Part shown: positions 1-10,517 of the stretch, in pieces
How positions within the stretch are numbered: the stretch's first letter is position 1
How the letters are laid out: every line of letters starts with the position of its first letter
Assembly: GCA_035771165.1 (NCBI GenBank)
Contig: JAWNZC010000468.1
Location: 837,501-901,500 of the forward strand
Direction: 5' to 3'
DNA: 64,000 nucleotides
Source of the DNA: Paragorgia papillata
Taxonomy: Eukaryota; Cnidaria; Anthozoa; Scleralcyonacea; Coralliidae
Notes under the pieces: generated by a model
Told to the model about the DNA's origin: nothing
What the model saw: only the letters and a program-made list of their open reading frames with translations
The model's database searches: none
Made by a program: the position numbers and the translations under genes

Positions 1-1
1 A

Positions 2-1140
2 TTAGTAGGCCTTTTCATTCTAAACGACCTAGGGAAAAAGTTTGGCAACCAAAATATTGGCCTATATAGAGACGACGGATTGGCAATACTAAAAAATAAG
101 ACCGCACGATTGGCAGACAAAACAAGAAAAGATCTTCACAAAAGTTTCGAACAGTTTGGCTTAAAAATCACGGCAGAAGCAAATTTAATTTCAGTAAACT
201 TTTTAGACGTTACTTTCGACCTAAGCAATGGAAAATACAAACCTTTTCGAAAGCCCAATGACGATCCATTATACATAAACAAGCAATCAAACCACCCACC
301 AAGCATTTTAAGACAGCTACCTACATCAATCAACAAGCGCATTTCCCTCCTCTCGTCTGACGAGCGGACATTCCATGAAACCGCACCAATTTACCAAGAT
401 GCATTAAGGCGCAGCAATTTCAACCATGAGCTAAACTACACATAAGAAGCACCACAGCAAACACGCAGAAATAGACACCGCAATATCATCTGGTTTAATC
501 CTCCATTTAACAAAAATGTCAAAACAAACATAGGACGCAACTTTCTTAGCCTTATTGACAAGCACTTTCCACCAGGACACAAGCTTCACAAACTTTTTAA
601 CAGAAACACAGTCAAGATTAGCTATAGTTGCATGAACAACGTCAAGTCTATTATCACGAAACATAATTCACGCACAATCAGGAAAAGCAAGCCACGAAGC
701 ATAGTTACAAGCAGTTGCAATTGCAGGATTAAGGACAATTGCCCCCTACGTGGGCAATGCATGACAAACAACATAGTATACAAGGCATCTATTTCCATAA
801 GTAACACGAACATCACTAAGCAATACATTGGCATGACAGCAAGTACATTTAAAGAGCGATATCGTAACCATACTAAATCTTTCCAGAATAAAAAGTATTC
901 AAATGAGACGGAACTTTCGAAATACATTTGGAATCTAAAAGAAAAAACCCAAAGTTTCGACATAACCTGGTCTATACTAAAACACTCAATTTCTTACACG
1001 GGAGGATAAAAAAGATGCAATTTATGTTTGGACGAAAAACTTTTCATCATGAAGGCAGACAAACAACTCTTACTAAACAAAAGATCAGAAATAGTTTCGA
1101 CGTGTCGGCACAAAAACAGATTTCGGATCAACACCTAAAC
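2..1140 (+). pseudogene. Reverse transcriptase/GIY-YIG endonuclease element, 3' part, broken
   Basis: One reading frame runs from the window edge to about 1140. It contains an RT motif C of the form YRDDGLA (about 65-85), an RT thumb-like region, then a cysteine cluster CNCRIKDNCPLRGQC (about 716-760), and a GIY-YIG nuclease with VYKASI, KQYIGMT and FKERYRNH (about 776-870). A C-terminal CNLC...CRH zinc-like tail follows. Two in-frame stops (443-445 and 1007-1009) interrupt otherwise continuous homology, so this copy is dead. The layout, RT then zinc cluster then GIY-YIG, resembles Penelope-like elements in a broad sense. The cysteines lie before the GIY motif rather than between GIY and YIG, unlike the element at 36982-38730. 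The 5' part lies outside the window. The exact clade is not certain. Confidence 0.75.
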
Positions 1141-1214
1141 AATCAAAGGAATGCGCGCAACGCCCACACCCACGCCCCAACTAACGCATTTAAGCAGCCC
1201 ACTAACCGATATTT

Positions 1215-1305
1215 TTCAGTCACCTGATGATCCCGTTTAGGGTGAAACCTCTGGTAGCGAAGACTTTAAGGTAAAACTATACTTCATACTTTATATATAT
1301 ATATA
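1215..1305 (+). repeat. 3' tail of the GIY-YIG element with a TA microsatellite
   Basis: After the last coding stop the sequence runs through a short untranslated stretch and ends in a TA dinucleotide run at about 1290-1304. It is probably the 3' end of the retroelement. Confidence 0.35.
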
Positions 1306-1615
1306 TTGGTTGACCATAGTCGAAGGAGGCAGAAGGCTTGTCTTTCACTGGCTACTACCCTAAAGCAGGGGTGGGTGCCACTCCTATCACAGATGGTGTT
1401 GATTCTGTGGAGGTGAGGATTAAAAACCGGAGAACCCAGCAAAAAATCCTCAGAGCACAGGAGAGAACAACTAAACTCTACTCACAAGATCCAAGCTTGA
1501 GAATGGGGTTACATGTATTCCCAGACGGTCTTATTCTTACACGCGGGTGTTTACTGTATTGATATTAGGTGTTACTCCGAGTGAGGAACCATACCGGACA
1601 AGTGGAGAAAACTCT
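1306..1615. other. Anonymous stretch with one short open frame
   Basis: A 74-codon open frame (1338-1562) has no recognisable motif and no convincing splice context. The block leads directly into the tRNA-like sequence and may belong to the same repeat. No function can be supported. Confidence 0.25.
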
Positions 1616-1795
1616 ACTTGGCCCAGCTGGGATTCGAACCTACAACGTTCAGTTTACTAGTCTGATGCTCTACCAACTGAGCTACAGGTCAAGTTGGGAG
1701 CTGGTGGTCAAATGATGGTAGTTGGGTTATTTCATTCAGTACAATCACTTGACCACCAGCTCCCAATTGGTAGAGCATCGGACTAGTAAACTTTG
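1616..1795 (-). repeat. tRNA-Thr-like sequence in a palindromic, SINE-like repeat
   Basis: The minus strand (about 1692 down to 1620) has a D-arm-like segment (TAGCTCAGTTGGTAGAGCA), an anticodon-type loop CTAGTAA that would read AGT (Thr), and a B-box GGTTCGAATCC. The anticodon stem has one mismatch. An inverted partial copy follows at 1753-1791, with the same TTGGTAGAGCATCGGACTAGTAAA core, so the unit forms a hairpin. This fits a tRNA-derived SINE or tRNA pseudogene better than a working tRNA, because the acceptor stem does not pair well. Confidence applies to the tRNA likeness. Confidence 0.55.
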
Positions 1796-1828
1796 TTCTA
1801 AATATAATTATATATATATATATATAAT

Positions 1829-1950
1829 TAGATAGACGGACGGACCGACGGACCGACCGACATGCAGACAGACATGCAGACAGACATGCAGACAGACATG
1901 TAGACAGACATGCAGACAGACAGACATGCAGACAGACATGCAGACAAACT
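1829..1950. repeat. GACAGACATGCA-type microsatellite next to the LINE A 3' end
   Basis: GAC(A/G)-based repeats start as ACGGACGGACC and become repeated ACAGACATGCAG units up to about 1950. The adjoining sequence (about 1951-1975) is the same LINE 3' end that borders the (CAGA)n tract at 14014-14141. This tract therefore marks the 3' side of LINE A. Confidence 0.8.
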
Positions 1951-2059
1951 GCTTTACATGAAAGCCGAGATCTCTATACATAATTAATTACATTAAAAAC
2001 TACACTAGCTAAAAACATTAAAATTGGAACTATACAATACGATTACCTATATAATATTA
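1951..2059 (-). mobile_element. 3' UTR end of LINE A, cut off by the Helitron
   Basis: This segment nearly matches 14142-14289 of LINE B: both contain AAACTGCTTTACATGAAAG and CTATACAATACGATTACC. LINE A lacks a block of about 30 bp that LINE B has. In LINE B the sequence ATAATATTA is followed directly by TTACATTTTGAAGG. Here it is followed by CTAG and the Helitron, and the LINE resumes at 10796. The two pieces are therefore one LINE copy. Confidence 0.85.
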
Positions 2060-2686
2060 CTAGAAATAATCAGAGATTAGTGAAGTGCGTTCGAAGTGAA
2101 TTTTAAATTGTTTAGAGAATTGTTTTGACTTGTTGAATAAGATAGGCTTAACTACAATCGTGTGCAAAAATTTTTGGAAAATGCATATTTTTCGGAGTTT
2201 CTCAATGATATGTGAACTGTTCTTCCCCCCTTCCCCCATATCAATGTTGAAAATTGTTATTTTTGTGTGCACAAGGTAGTGCTGTCACGATAATCAACAT
2301 TGCTAATGGGGGGAGGGGAAAGAAGACAGGGGATGAGCGAGAAAATGTTTTCCAAAACATTTTTGCACAGGATTGTAGTCTTGTATTAATGAGCAACATA
2401 GAAGCATACTGTTCAGCTGTTTAGCATTGGTTAGCACTATTTTCCATCCAGCAAACCGCCTTATCGATTTTCTAAAGTCGTTTCTTTTCGGATTTTTTAT
2501 TAATTCGGTTAGGGTTGCGGTTAGGGTTACAGTGGGGTTTGGGTTAGTTACATAGCCATTTAACACATCTTCCATCTTCCAAAAATGACGTCAGGTCAGT
2601 TTGCTGGATGGAAAATAGTGCTAATCTTTAGCATTGTTTTGTAGTCCAGGCCTCCCCCTCCCTCGCCATTTGTTTTCAAAATGGCG

Positions 2687-3097
2687 TCTGTAGAGGCCTA
2701 TTCAACTTCCAAGGGAATTTTAACAGGTTAACACAACAATAAACCTTTAATAATGTTGAATTACAAAGTCAACAGCATCGTGGCTTCATTACAATATCAA
2801 TGTTGTCAAGTTTTAACAATGTCAATACTTTATCGTGTTCGACTTTATATGAAGACCAAACGTTTTACAACAGCAACCCTAACGTTAACACTGTAGATGC
2901 CTATTCAACTTCCAAGGGAATTTTAACAGGTTAACACAACTATAAACCTAAATAATGTTGAATTACAAAGTCAACAACGTCCGTCCTGGCTTCATTACAA
3001 TATCAATGTTGTCAAGTTTTAACCTGAATGTCAATACTTTATCGTGTTCGAGTTTATACGAAGACCAAAGGTTTTACAACAGCAACCCTAACTTTAA
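2687..3097. repeat. Tandem direct repeat, about 205 bp, two copies
   Basis: Copy one (about 2687-2886) and copy two (about 2892-3097) share CCTATTCAACTTCCAAGG, the AATGTTGAATTACAAAGTCA block and ACAACAGCAACCCTAAC with only a few differences. They lie in the Helitron 3' non-coding region, just downstream of the RPA-like gene. Confidence 0.8.
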
Positions 3098-3159
3098 CAA
3101 TGTCAATAACGCACAGTATATAACAGAGTTCAACAAGTTGGAGTCCCATACAATCGATT

Positions 3160-4233
3160 TTACCAAAAGCCAATTTCAGTCACTTGGTTGGTTAGAGAAT
3201 CATACGTGAAGTTGAGAGATTTATCATTGGATTGCAGGATTAGCATAATAATCTCGTCTTCTGTCGTCGATGGCAATACGAAAGTCGGATCGAGTAGTTG
3301 CACAAGAGTTTCAGTCATATTACTGTCAAGTCTCAGGTGGAGGTTTTTGTGGGATTCCTGTGGTTTTAGGAGAAGACGTAAAGACCAGGAAACGTCACAG
3401 GTTGATGGTAATTGCATCAATTTACACGAGTTGCACACAGCTTTGCTAGGATCAACGATTTCAACGGTGCGTTTCTGGCAGCCGTTACAGGACAACGATT
3501 TGGAGGCTTGTTGAACGCCAATAATTACAGACTCTACTTTCATCGAGGTATCAACTTCATCTTCATATACGGCAACAGGTACTGCGAATGGTTCGACTTC
3601 TTCTGCTTTAAAATCCTCATTCCTTGGAGTATTAAGGTAGGACTCGTACTTCGTAGACTTGATTCTCACGTTCTTTAGTTGGTACGTTTTGTCTTGTTGA
3701 AGAGAGTTTACGTGGTCACTCCAGAGAACTAATTTGATGTGAGCAGTTGTGTCTGCAACGATGACATCTTGCTTTTTCAGTTTCCCAAATCGTGTTGACA
3801 GAAATTTCACACCAGAAATTTTAAGAACTTTCGCTTTGACGAAGATGAGTTGTTCAGAAGCAAGGTTTGGAACTGATGATATTTTCACAGGATTTCCAAC
3901 TGCAGCTGCTGATAGCTCTTCCGAATAGGGAAAGCTGATTTCCTTCTGATCCAGAGGGGTGATTTTGGTGAACTTCGTTATTGTTAAGTCATCATCTCCG
4001 CTATTGGCTCGCTTGTAATTCTTAAGTTTGACGGGACTTTTTGTTGTTGCAATTGCTTGAAGCTCGGGCCTTTTTTCGGGTGAAAAGCAAACTGCCCTGA
4101 CTGGTTTGTCACTACCCTGAGCAATGCAGTTAAAATACTTTTTCTGCGATCCTGTAGCATTTTTCACCTCTGATATGTTGTGCAGGTAGCAGTTCATTGT
4201 CGTATCTTGCGGCAGGGCTATGAAAAAGACCAT
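3160..4233 (-). CDS. RPA-like OB-fold single-strand DNA-binding protein of the Helitron
   Basis: An open frame of about 350 codons. The natural start is probably the Met at about 4195, because the family-like start YLHNISEVKN follows it; the first dozen residues of the open frame may be untranslated or from an upstream exon. After AVCFSPEKRPEL the middle part reads as an OB fold (VKAKVLKISGVKF, then VIVADTTAHIKLVLW), followed by a four-cysteine zinc motif CNGC...CNSC near residue 250. This order, OB fold then zinc ribbon, is that of RPA1-like proteins carried by some Helitrons, where they are thought to bind the single-stranded transposition intermediate. It lies downstream of the helicase on the same strand. 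No internal stops are present, so it is better preserved than its neighbours. Confidence 0.75.
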   Translation of the reverse strand: MVFFIALPQDTTMNCYLHNISEVKNATGSQKKYFNCIAQGSDKPVRAVCFSPEKRPELQAIATTKSPVKLKNYKRANSGDDDLTITKFTKITPLDQKEISFPYSEELSAAAVGNPVKISSVPNLASEQLIFVKAKVLKISGVKFLSTRFGKLKKQDVIVADTTAHIKLVLWSDHVNSLQQDKTYQLKNVRIKSTKYESYLNTPRNEDFKAEEVEPFAVPVAVYEDEVDTSMKVESVIIGVQQASKSLSCNGCQKRTVEIVDPSKAVCNSCKLMQLPSTCDVSWSLRLLLKPQESHKNLHLRLDSNMTETLVQLLDPTFVLPSTTEDEIIMLILQSNDKSLNFTYDSLTNQVTEIGFW

Positions 4234-4254
4234 ATATATTACTACTTTTTATAC

Positions 4255-4575
4255 AGCCATAAACACATATTATTATATAGTAGAGAGTGAGATACTGAAA
4301 AATACACAGTGAGATATTTTTCATATCTTCACTAGTGAAGATATCGATCACGTGACAATTTGACAATTTGCTTTTGAGCGTGAAATTTCACAATTTTTTG
4401 CTTGGGACTATATAATAAACAGAACATTACACGGTGGCTTGAAGATATGACTTTTATCTTCTCATGTTAAAAACAATATTTTACTCACTCGCTGCGCTCG
4501 TTCGTAAAATATTGTTTTCACCACTCAAAGATAAAAGTCATATCTTCGCGCCGCCGTGTAATATCCTCTATATAT
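4255..4575. repeat. Foldback MITE(s) inserted between RPA and helicase genes
   Basis: A strong inverted repeat spans about 4430-4560: CACGGTGGCTTGAAGATATG and ACTTTTATCTT on the left pair with AAGATAAAAGTCATATCTTC and CGCCGTG on the right. The inner arms AAAACAATATTTTAC and GTAAAATATTGTTTT surround CTCGCTGCGCTCG. Just left, TATCTTCACTAGTGAAGATA (about 4325-4344) is a perfect palindrome. No coding content. It is a small non-autonomous element of the hairpin type. Confidence 0.7.
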
Positions 4576-5079
4576 GTGAAAGGACGTTTATTCAAAAACG
4601 TAAAGTTTTATCTAATTAAATGAAGACATCTTCATACTAAAAATAAAATCTCATTCTTAGTCTGAAAATGTGTCGAGTTCTAATGTTTTGGGTTCATTTA
4701 CTTTATAACCTGCACTTCAATTCTACGTGATAAATACTGTTGGACTCGTAACTTACATACCTTGAGGAGCCTTGTTAGAATCTTCCATTAGTGAACAAAA
4801 AAAGAACGACACAAGTAGCAGTATAGGTTTAACAATCTAAATAAAAAATAGAAAACAGTGGTGAGTAAAATGGACATTTTAGTATTACCATAAACAGTAA
4901 CAGAACGTTACCTAGAAGCCAGTAAACAATACAATTGCATGCAATGAAGGCAGTTGTTGAACAAATTTAAATTGAACAAATAATTACGACAACAACATGT
5001 ACATTGGGTATGTTGCGATCATAATTTTCAGAGAGTAATATACGGGCCCTTATGAAACAGACGTATAGGTCAATTTCAC
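4576..5079. other. Spacer between RPA and helicase genes
   Basis: AT-rich sequence with no open frame of note. It may hold the helicase 3' end and the RPA gene promoter or first exon, but no motif could be supported. Confidence 0.3.
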
Positions 5080-5640
5080 CTACTGAAATCGGTTAAAAGT
5101 TACTTCAGCCATTTTATCAAGTCTGACTTCTTCATTTAGTCGATACTCCAACGTTTTAGAAGATTTTAAACTTGTTAATCGTTCGTAGCTTATTGGTTCA
5201 ATAACACATGAGGATAATGATTTCACTCTGCTAAGAGCCACATATGTGGTTCCTGGCGTTCTTTCTGTTTTCCCAATATTTATCCAGGCTTTAGATAAAG
5301 TAAGTCCTTGACTTTTGTGAATTGTTATTGCCCACGCTAATCTAAGGGGAAGCTGTTGTCTCTCATGGAAACCATCAGGTAACTGCGCTGAAGTAGTAAC
5401 TGGGCATATTGGCACACAAGATGGAAGTGTCTCACTAATCGATGGGCCTCGGTAATTATCAAATTTAACAATAACTGCTATTGGCAGGTCAGGTGGCTGA
5501 TGGTTATTCTGATATATAAAATGTATGACAGTCCCTGTTGCACCATTGCAAAGACCCACTGCTGGCCATACATTCATTGTGAGCATTACTTTTGCACCTT
5601 TAGCAAAAAAAAAGTAATGGTTGAAGACCTGAAAAGTCAT
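5080..5640 (-). pseudogene. Helitron helicase, C-terminal part, frameshifted from 5600-8542
   Basis: This frame continues the PIF1-type helicase of the Helitron after a frame change. It begins with [13 protein letters not shown], the usual block after the PIF1 core, and includes LAWAITIHKSQGLTL (helicase motif V region) and TYVALSRVKSL (motif VI). It ends at a normal stop near 5080. The switch from the main frame occurs at a run of nine A's on the plus strand (5605-5613), so one base gained or lost there would rejoin the two parts. This could be a real mutation or a homopolymer sequencing error. Without this part the helicase would lack motifs V and VI. Confidence 0.85.
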
Positions 5641-8542
5641 CAGCAGATATATTTTTTGCAGTAGCAGATGAATGCCTAGCAGTCATTTGGGCAACAGGTT
5701 GCAGGAGTTTGATAAGCTGTTCATGATTATAGTTGCCAACTTCCTCATTGCTGTAGAACAATCTTGTAGCATCCTTAAATTCAGACAAATTATCAACATT
5801 TGATGGCTGTCTAGTTAACAGTTTCCAGTCATCTACTGTTGATTCTCCTTTTCTTAATCTCAAGAGCAATTCTCTAAAGCGTGTTTGTTCTGGATTATGT
5901 CCCTGTACACGCTGGTTAACATTGAGTTTAACAACATTATCAAACATCTTATACGTTAGATAACCCTGTTCACCAATACCATTGGTTGGTATTGCATGAT
6001 AAAGTGGTTTGTCTGCCACAGGGGGCAGCTGAGCTGGATCTCCACATAAGATAACTGATTTGTCGCCAAGCAGTTTATCTTGTAGTCCAGATGATTGTTT
6101 TAATCGCCTATCTATCCAGCCAAATGTTACTTGACCAAGCATTGAATATTCATCAATTATAATATAATCAATGTTATGTAAAGACTCTTGTAATCTAATC
6201 AAATTCTGGCCTGTAAGATTCTTATTTCCCCTTGAGCCAACTGGTAACTTTAAGAGAGAGTGCACTGTTACCCCATTTATATTAAAGGCAGCTTTACCAG
6301 TTGTTGCTGTGACCGCACATTTGGTAGTTAGCAGTGTACAGATAGCATTTATAAGGTAACTCTTACCAGTACCTGCTACTCCATTAATAATGAGTACAAG
6401 TGGGGTTCTATTTGAAGATATGTCATTAAAGTGAGACCTGACAATGTTGTATGCGAGTTCTTGCATTTCACTGAATGTATCAACATCTATGTTTTCATTG
6501 TTTTCATGTAAGACTTGATCACTCCCCTCTCTCATATTTTTTATCCACACTGGCATTTCACCAATTTGTTGCTCAGAATAATTAGCCCTATCACTGTTCC
6601 ATTCATAAGCAATTTCTACATTTGTTCGGCACGAATCAGAGAAAGGCATATGTAAATGAGATATGATCATCCACTCTTCACGAATATTTTCAGGCTGTTC
6701 ATCAAGATTCAGATTTTCTGATTCTTGTTGGTTTTGAACAATTGATTGAAGTTTGTCAAACCAGTCAGGGACATTTTCCTTTGCATATGCTGTCTGAAGA
6801 AATTCTTGCCATTTATTTATCATGTTTTCATCTGATGATTCTTCATTATCCCAAGCATTTTCTTGTGTTATTTTCCAAGGCTTGTATCTTAACAACTGAT
6901 ATTTGCAATACTGAGGAAAATTTGACCCTCTTGGATTGCATGAATAGTTTGGAAAAATTCTAGGAATAACATCATCTGGAAGTCTGGTTAGCTTATTATT
7001 CACAACCTTAAACTGTGTTGCAAACTGAACAAAATTTAATTTGGTTGCAACAGTTGCACTATTGTATTGTGCACGATTAGCATAGACATCAAGAAGAGAA
7101 TTGCTTGAGCAAACGTCAGCTTCTTGAGTTGATGTGTTAATTCTACGAGAGCCATTTAAACTAACTGGTATTACTCTAAAGCTAGAGCTGTGAAGCTTTA
7201 GTGAGAGCAAATGGTGCATTGTTTCTTGTGCAGCATAATCTCTTTCACCAATAGTTTTCATAACAACTTTTTTAATAGCTTTGTGAGGATTATCATTGCT
7301 TGGAGCATTATTCATGATTCTGTTGAATGCTGCTTTAAGCATAGGTGTTCTGGGTTCACCCTTAGCAGCATACTTAGTGAGGTACTGAACACAAGCATAA
7401 TGGTCGATAACTACTTGTATGTCACAATTGGCTCTCCAACCTTGTAGTTGGAGCTGCTGGTTGTTATTCAGCCGAGAATCATTTCTTCTGGTGACAATTC
7501 TTGCCTTATATTGTGGCTCATTACCTTTAGTATGAACTTCTTCAAAGTCTAACCTTGTCTTAGAGCATGTATCCATTGGAAAATTGAATCTACATTTTGG
7601 TTCAGAATCCGTTGTCTTTTTTCTTAAGCAATAGCTAGTACTACAACGTGTATGGCGCTGAACCATATTTAACAGATCACAAAAATCGTCATGCATATCA
7701 CAATCTGCAACATCCTGATAATGCTTTTGACATGGATGAATTCTTGGTCTTACCCATAAAGCATCGTCTGGTGGATTTGGGTTAACTGTGGAAAGCAACC
7801 AGTCAACATACTTACAAGCTGTTTCAGCAGCTTTGTTACCAACAGTAATATCATTGTCAAGCTCAGATGTATTTTTATCTTTGTTCTCAGCTTTGTTACC
7901 AACAATAATATCATTGTCAAGGTCAGATGTATTTTTATCTTTGTTCTCATCTTTGTATTTGTGAGCTAAGAATCCTTTAAGGGCAGTCTTGGTGAGATCA
8001 CACAAACCAGGGTCATTGTTTAGTTTAGCAATGCCATGGCAATGTATGCTTCCTCTTGCCTGGTATTCAAATCTATACCAGTGCCACTTGGCATCAAGTG
8101 TTTTGTACAACCAGTGTTTGATAAAGCTTTCTACTCTTTGTGTAAAAAACCAATCCACTAAATGTGGATTTTTTATCACAGCTTGTCGCCTTTCTTCACT
8201 AGTACCATTTTCATTTGCTAATAGCCTATGCAACTCTGGCCAATGCATATCAGCCGAAGAAAATGTAAAGAAAAATGTAGGAGTCCCAACAGTTGTTACA
8301 ATGGCTTTGAGATCTTCCCTCACCTTATACCAGTAAGCATTAGAGCCAGCAATATTTGCTACATATCGAGATATCTTAGAAATAAATGCATTGCTGTTAT
8401 CACCTGCTGCCATTTCACGCAGTTCATCTATTGTCAAGTGAGCTTCACCTGGATTTTGCTTAAGAAACATTCCACTTTGTTGCAAGGTTCGTTTTCTCTG
8501 TATCATATTAAACGCCCATGACTGGCAAATCGGAAAATCCAT
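5600..8542 (-). pseudogene. Helitron Rep-helicase main body
   Basis: A long frame (about 980 codons). The N-terminal quarter is the Helitron-like N region ([19 protein letters not shown]) and the Rep nuclease, with the HUH-type motif in [13 protein letters not shown]. The C-terminal third is a PIF1/Rrm3-like SF1B helicase with Walker [12 protein letters not shown], Walker [21 protein letters not shown] and KLNVNQRV. The tandem stretch [12 protein letters not shown] is an internal 33-codon duplication (about 7830-7950). The frame is shifted at both ends, joining 8503-9321 upstream and 5080-5640 downstream. The protein would nick and unwind DNA for rolling-circle transposition. As it stands the product is cut off before helicase motifs V and VI. 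Confidence 0.9.
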
Positions 8543-9321
8543 TCGCCATTAATCTGCTCAGCAAATTTAACAAGATGCTTTACTTTCTCACCTAAGGGAA
8601 TGTCCTTTAAAAGTGATGGATTTGTTGGATCCCCTTTACCTGTGGGAAATAATGTAGGAAATGCCAATGTAGCCAGAAATGATGTCTGATATTCATTTAT
8701 AGGCAAGTTATCAACAGTGGGCCAGTTCATTGGCTCATTTGGAAATAATTGATTTTTTATTGCATCTACTTCTGTTTTCTGTTTTTCACAGGCTGGCATA
8801 AAGCTACTCGTTTCTGTTGTCTCATTGTAGACTTTGTCTTCAATGTTATCACTGGAAGGGCCTAAGTCAGGCGAAATAATTTCGTCTGACAAAATATCAT
8901 TTTCAGACGCAACTGTCATTATATCAGATGGCACACCATCAATAGGGAGTGATTCCAAGGCATGTTGATTGATAGTCACATTACTATAATGTGGATTATT
9001 TCTCAAAAGCCATAGCAATGCATGATGCACTTTTTCTCTTCTGACCTTAACATCCTTAAATGTGTTATCTTTACCCTTCATCTTAACTACAATAATAGAC
9101 AAGTCCCTGGGATATCTTGGCAAAATTGATGCAAGCTCTTCAACATGTTGAGCAACATTTTTGATTTTTTTGCTCTGCCACTTTGTCAAGCCGAATCCTT
9201 TTTGCATTCGCAGTTTCATCAGATCGCCATTTTTTAGCATAAACTCTCTTTTTCTCCCGCATTTCCTTTCTTTTACTATCTGTCTGATTACCCGCACTTT
9301 CATTTGGTAAAGTGGAAACAT
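8503..9321 (-). pseudogene. Helitron protein, region between OTU and Rep
   Basis: The frame carries the usual Helitron segment before Rep: [20 protein letters not shown], then [23 protein letters not shown] and [18 protein letters not shown], and ends [10 protein letters not shown]. The expected sequence between FASH and [10 protein letters not shown] is missing a few residues and the frame changes at about 8520. A small deletion therefore separates it from the main Rep-helicase frame. It overlaps the end of the OTU-containing frame upstream, again through a frame change. Confidence 0.8.
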
Positions 9322-10517
9322 AATGTATGTCAGTTACATAACCTAGAAATACAATTTTTTGCCTCTGGTGTAAACTAATTGGGTTTACAATGGTTGCATT
9401 AGCATTTGGACTGGAATCAGTAATATGAATAGTGCAGCTTAAAGCATTTGCTACTGCTTGAATAATGATATTATCACACCACGTTCCAGGTTGTGACATT
9501 TCTTCAATATAATTTTCCCATGAAATATTTGCAAGACTTTCAATATATAACTCAGGATTATGCATCAAATGGTGTAATGCCTGCACTACGAACATCAAGA
9601 TGGCAATCAGGATTTTTATAAAGACCATGTCCTAAGGATGCAAAAAAGCAGTCACCAGGTGAACTTCCACAGTCATATGGCACTCGACCTATTAAAGCTA
9701 ACTTATTTTCCAAAACATTCCAGGGAAAATTGCTGTTATTATTTGCTGAATACATACCACCACGTAATTTAGACTTAGAGGATTTTTCTCTCACAAAGGT
9801 TCCCACACAATAATTTATCAAAGCATCAGAAGTTTCATTGGTACCACACGTGTCATTTTTGGTAATCAAACATGGCAAAAGATGTTCATGAAAAATGGAG
9901 CTGAATTCGTCAGAAAAACTTCGCTCTGCTTGTCTATGATTACTAAAATTACTAAATAGGTTCATTGTGTCAACAAAATAACTGGGATTTGTATATTTAT
10001 TTGTGTGACCACCTACTATAGACATGGTCTTTTTGCCCAAAGGCAACCCAGCGAAATAACTGGGATTTGTGTATTTATTTGTGTGACCACCTACTATAGA
10101 CATGGTCTTTTTGCCCAAAGGCAACCCAGCGAAATAACTGGGATTTGTGTATTTATTTGTGTGACCACCTACTATAGACATGGTCTTTTTGCCCAAAGGC
10201 AACCCAGCCAAATAACTGGGATTTGTGTATTTATTTGTCATGCTTTGAAACTCATATTTTTCAACACAACTCTGCAACTTCAAATGCTTAACAACATTTA
10301 CTTCTTCAACATTCAATGACCAAAGAGAATATGCTGGACTTGTATCCAAACCCTTTATTAAGCAGAGCGAAGTTAAATCTGCTGTGAACTCTAGCTGACA
10401 AAAAGCATGTGGTTTGGTAGCGAAATAAGCGAATTGAAATGTCGGATTTCTAATCGATAAAACACGGCAAGACAAATTCTTGATGCTTTGATAAGTATCT
10501 TTAATCATATTTAACAC
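9140..10517 (-). pseudogene. Helitron N-terminal region with OTU-type cysteine protease
   Basis: Two overlapping frames (10517-9558 and 9628-9140) make up an OTU-like domain. The active-site block is SSPGDCFFASLGHGLY (Cys of GDCFF). After the frame change near 9590 come NPELYIESLANISWENYIEEMS, GTWCDNIIIQAVANAL and the late His in [10 protein letters not shown]. In OTU proteases the Cys and this His form the catalytic pair, and OTU domains are known from Helentron proteins. The N-terminal 150 residues are not recognised and include the 26-residue repeats listed separately. The role of the OTU domain in these elements is not established. Confidence 0.75.
9985..10240 (-). repeat. 78-bp in-frame tandem repeat in the Helitron ORF, about 3.3 copies
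   Basis: Three nearly identical 78-bp units plus a partial one encode repeats of TNKYTNPSYFAGLPLGKKT followed by MSIVGGH (26 residues). The copies differ by only one or two bases, for example YLAG against YFAG, so the expansion is recent. It keeps the frame. Confidence 0.9.

Noticed and set aside
1620..1692. Functional tRNA-Thr gene
   Set aside because: Poor acceptor pairing, a mismatch in the anticodon stem, and an inverted partial copy nearby point to a tRNA-derived repeat.
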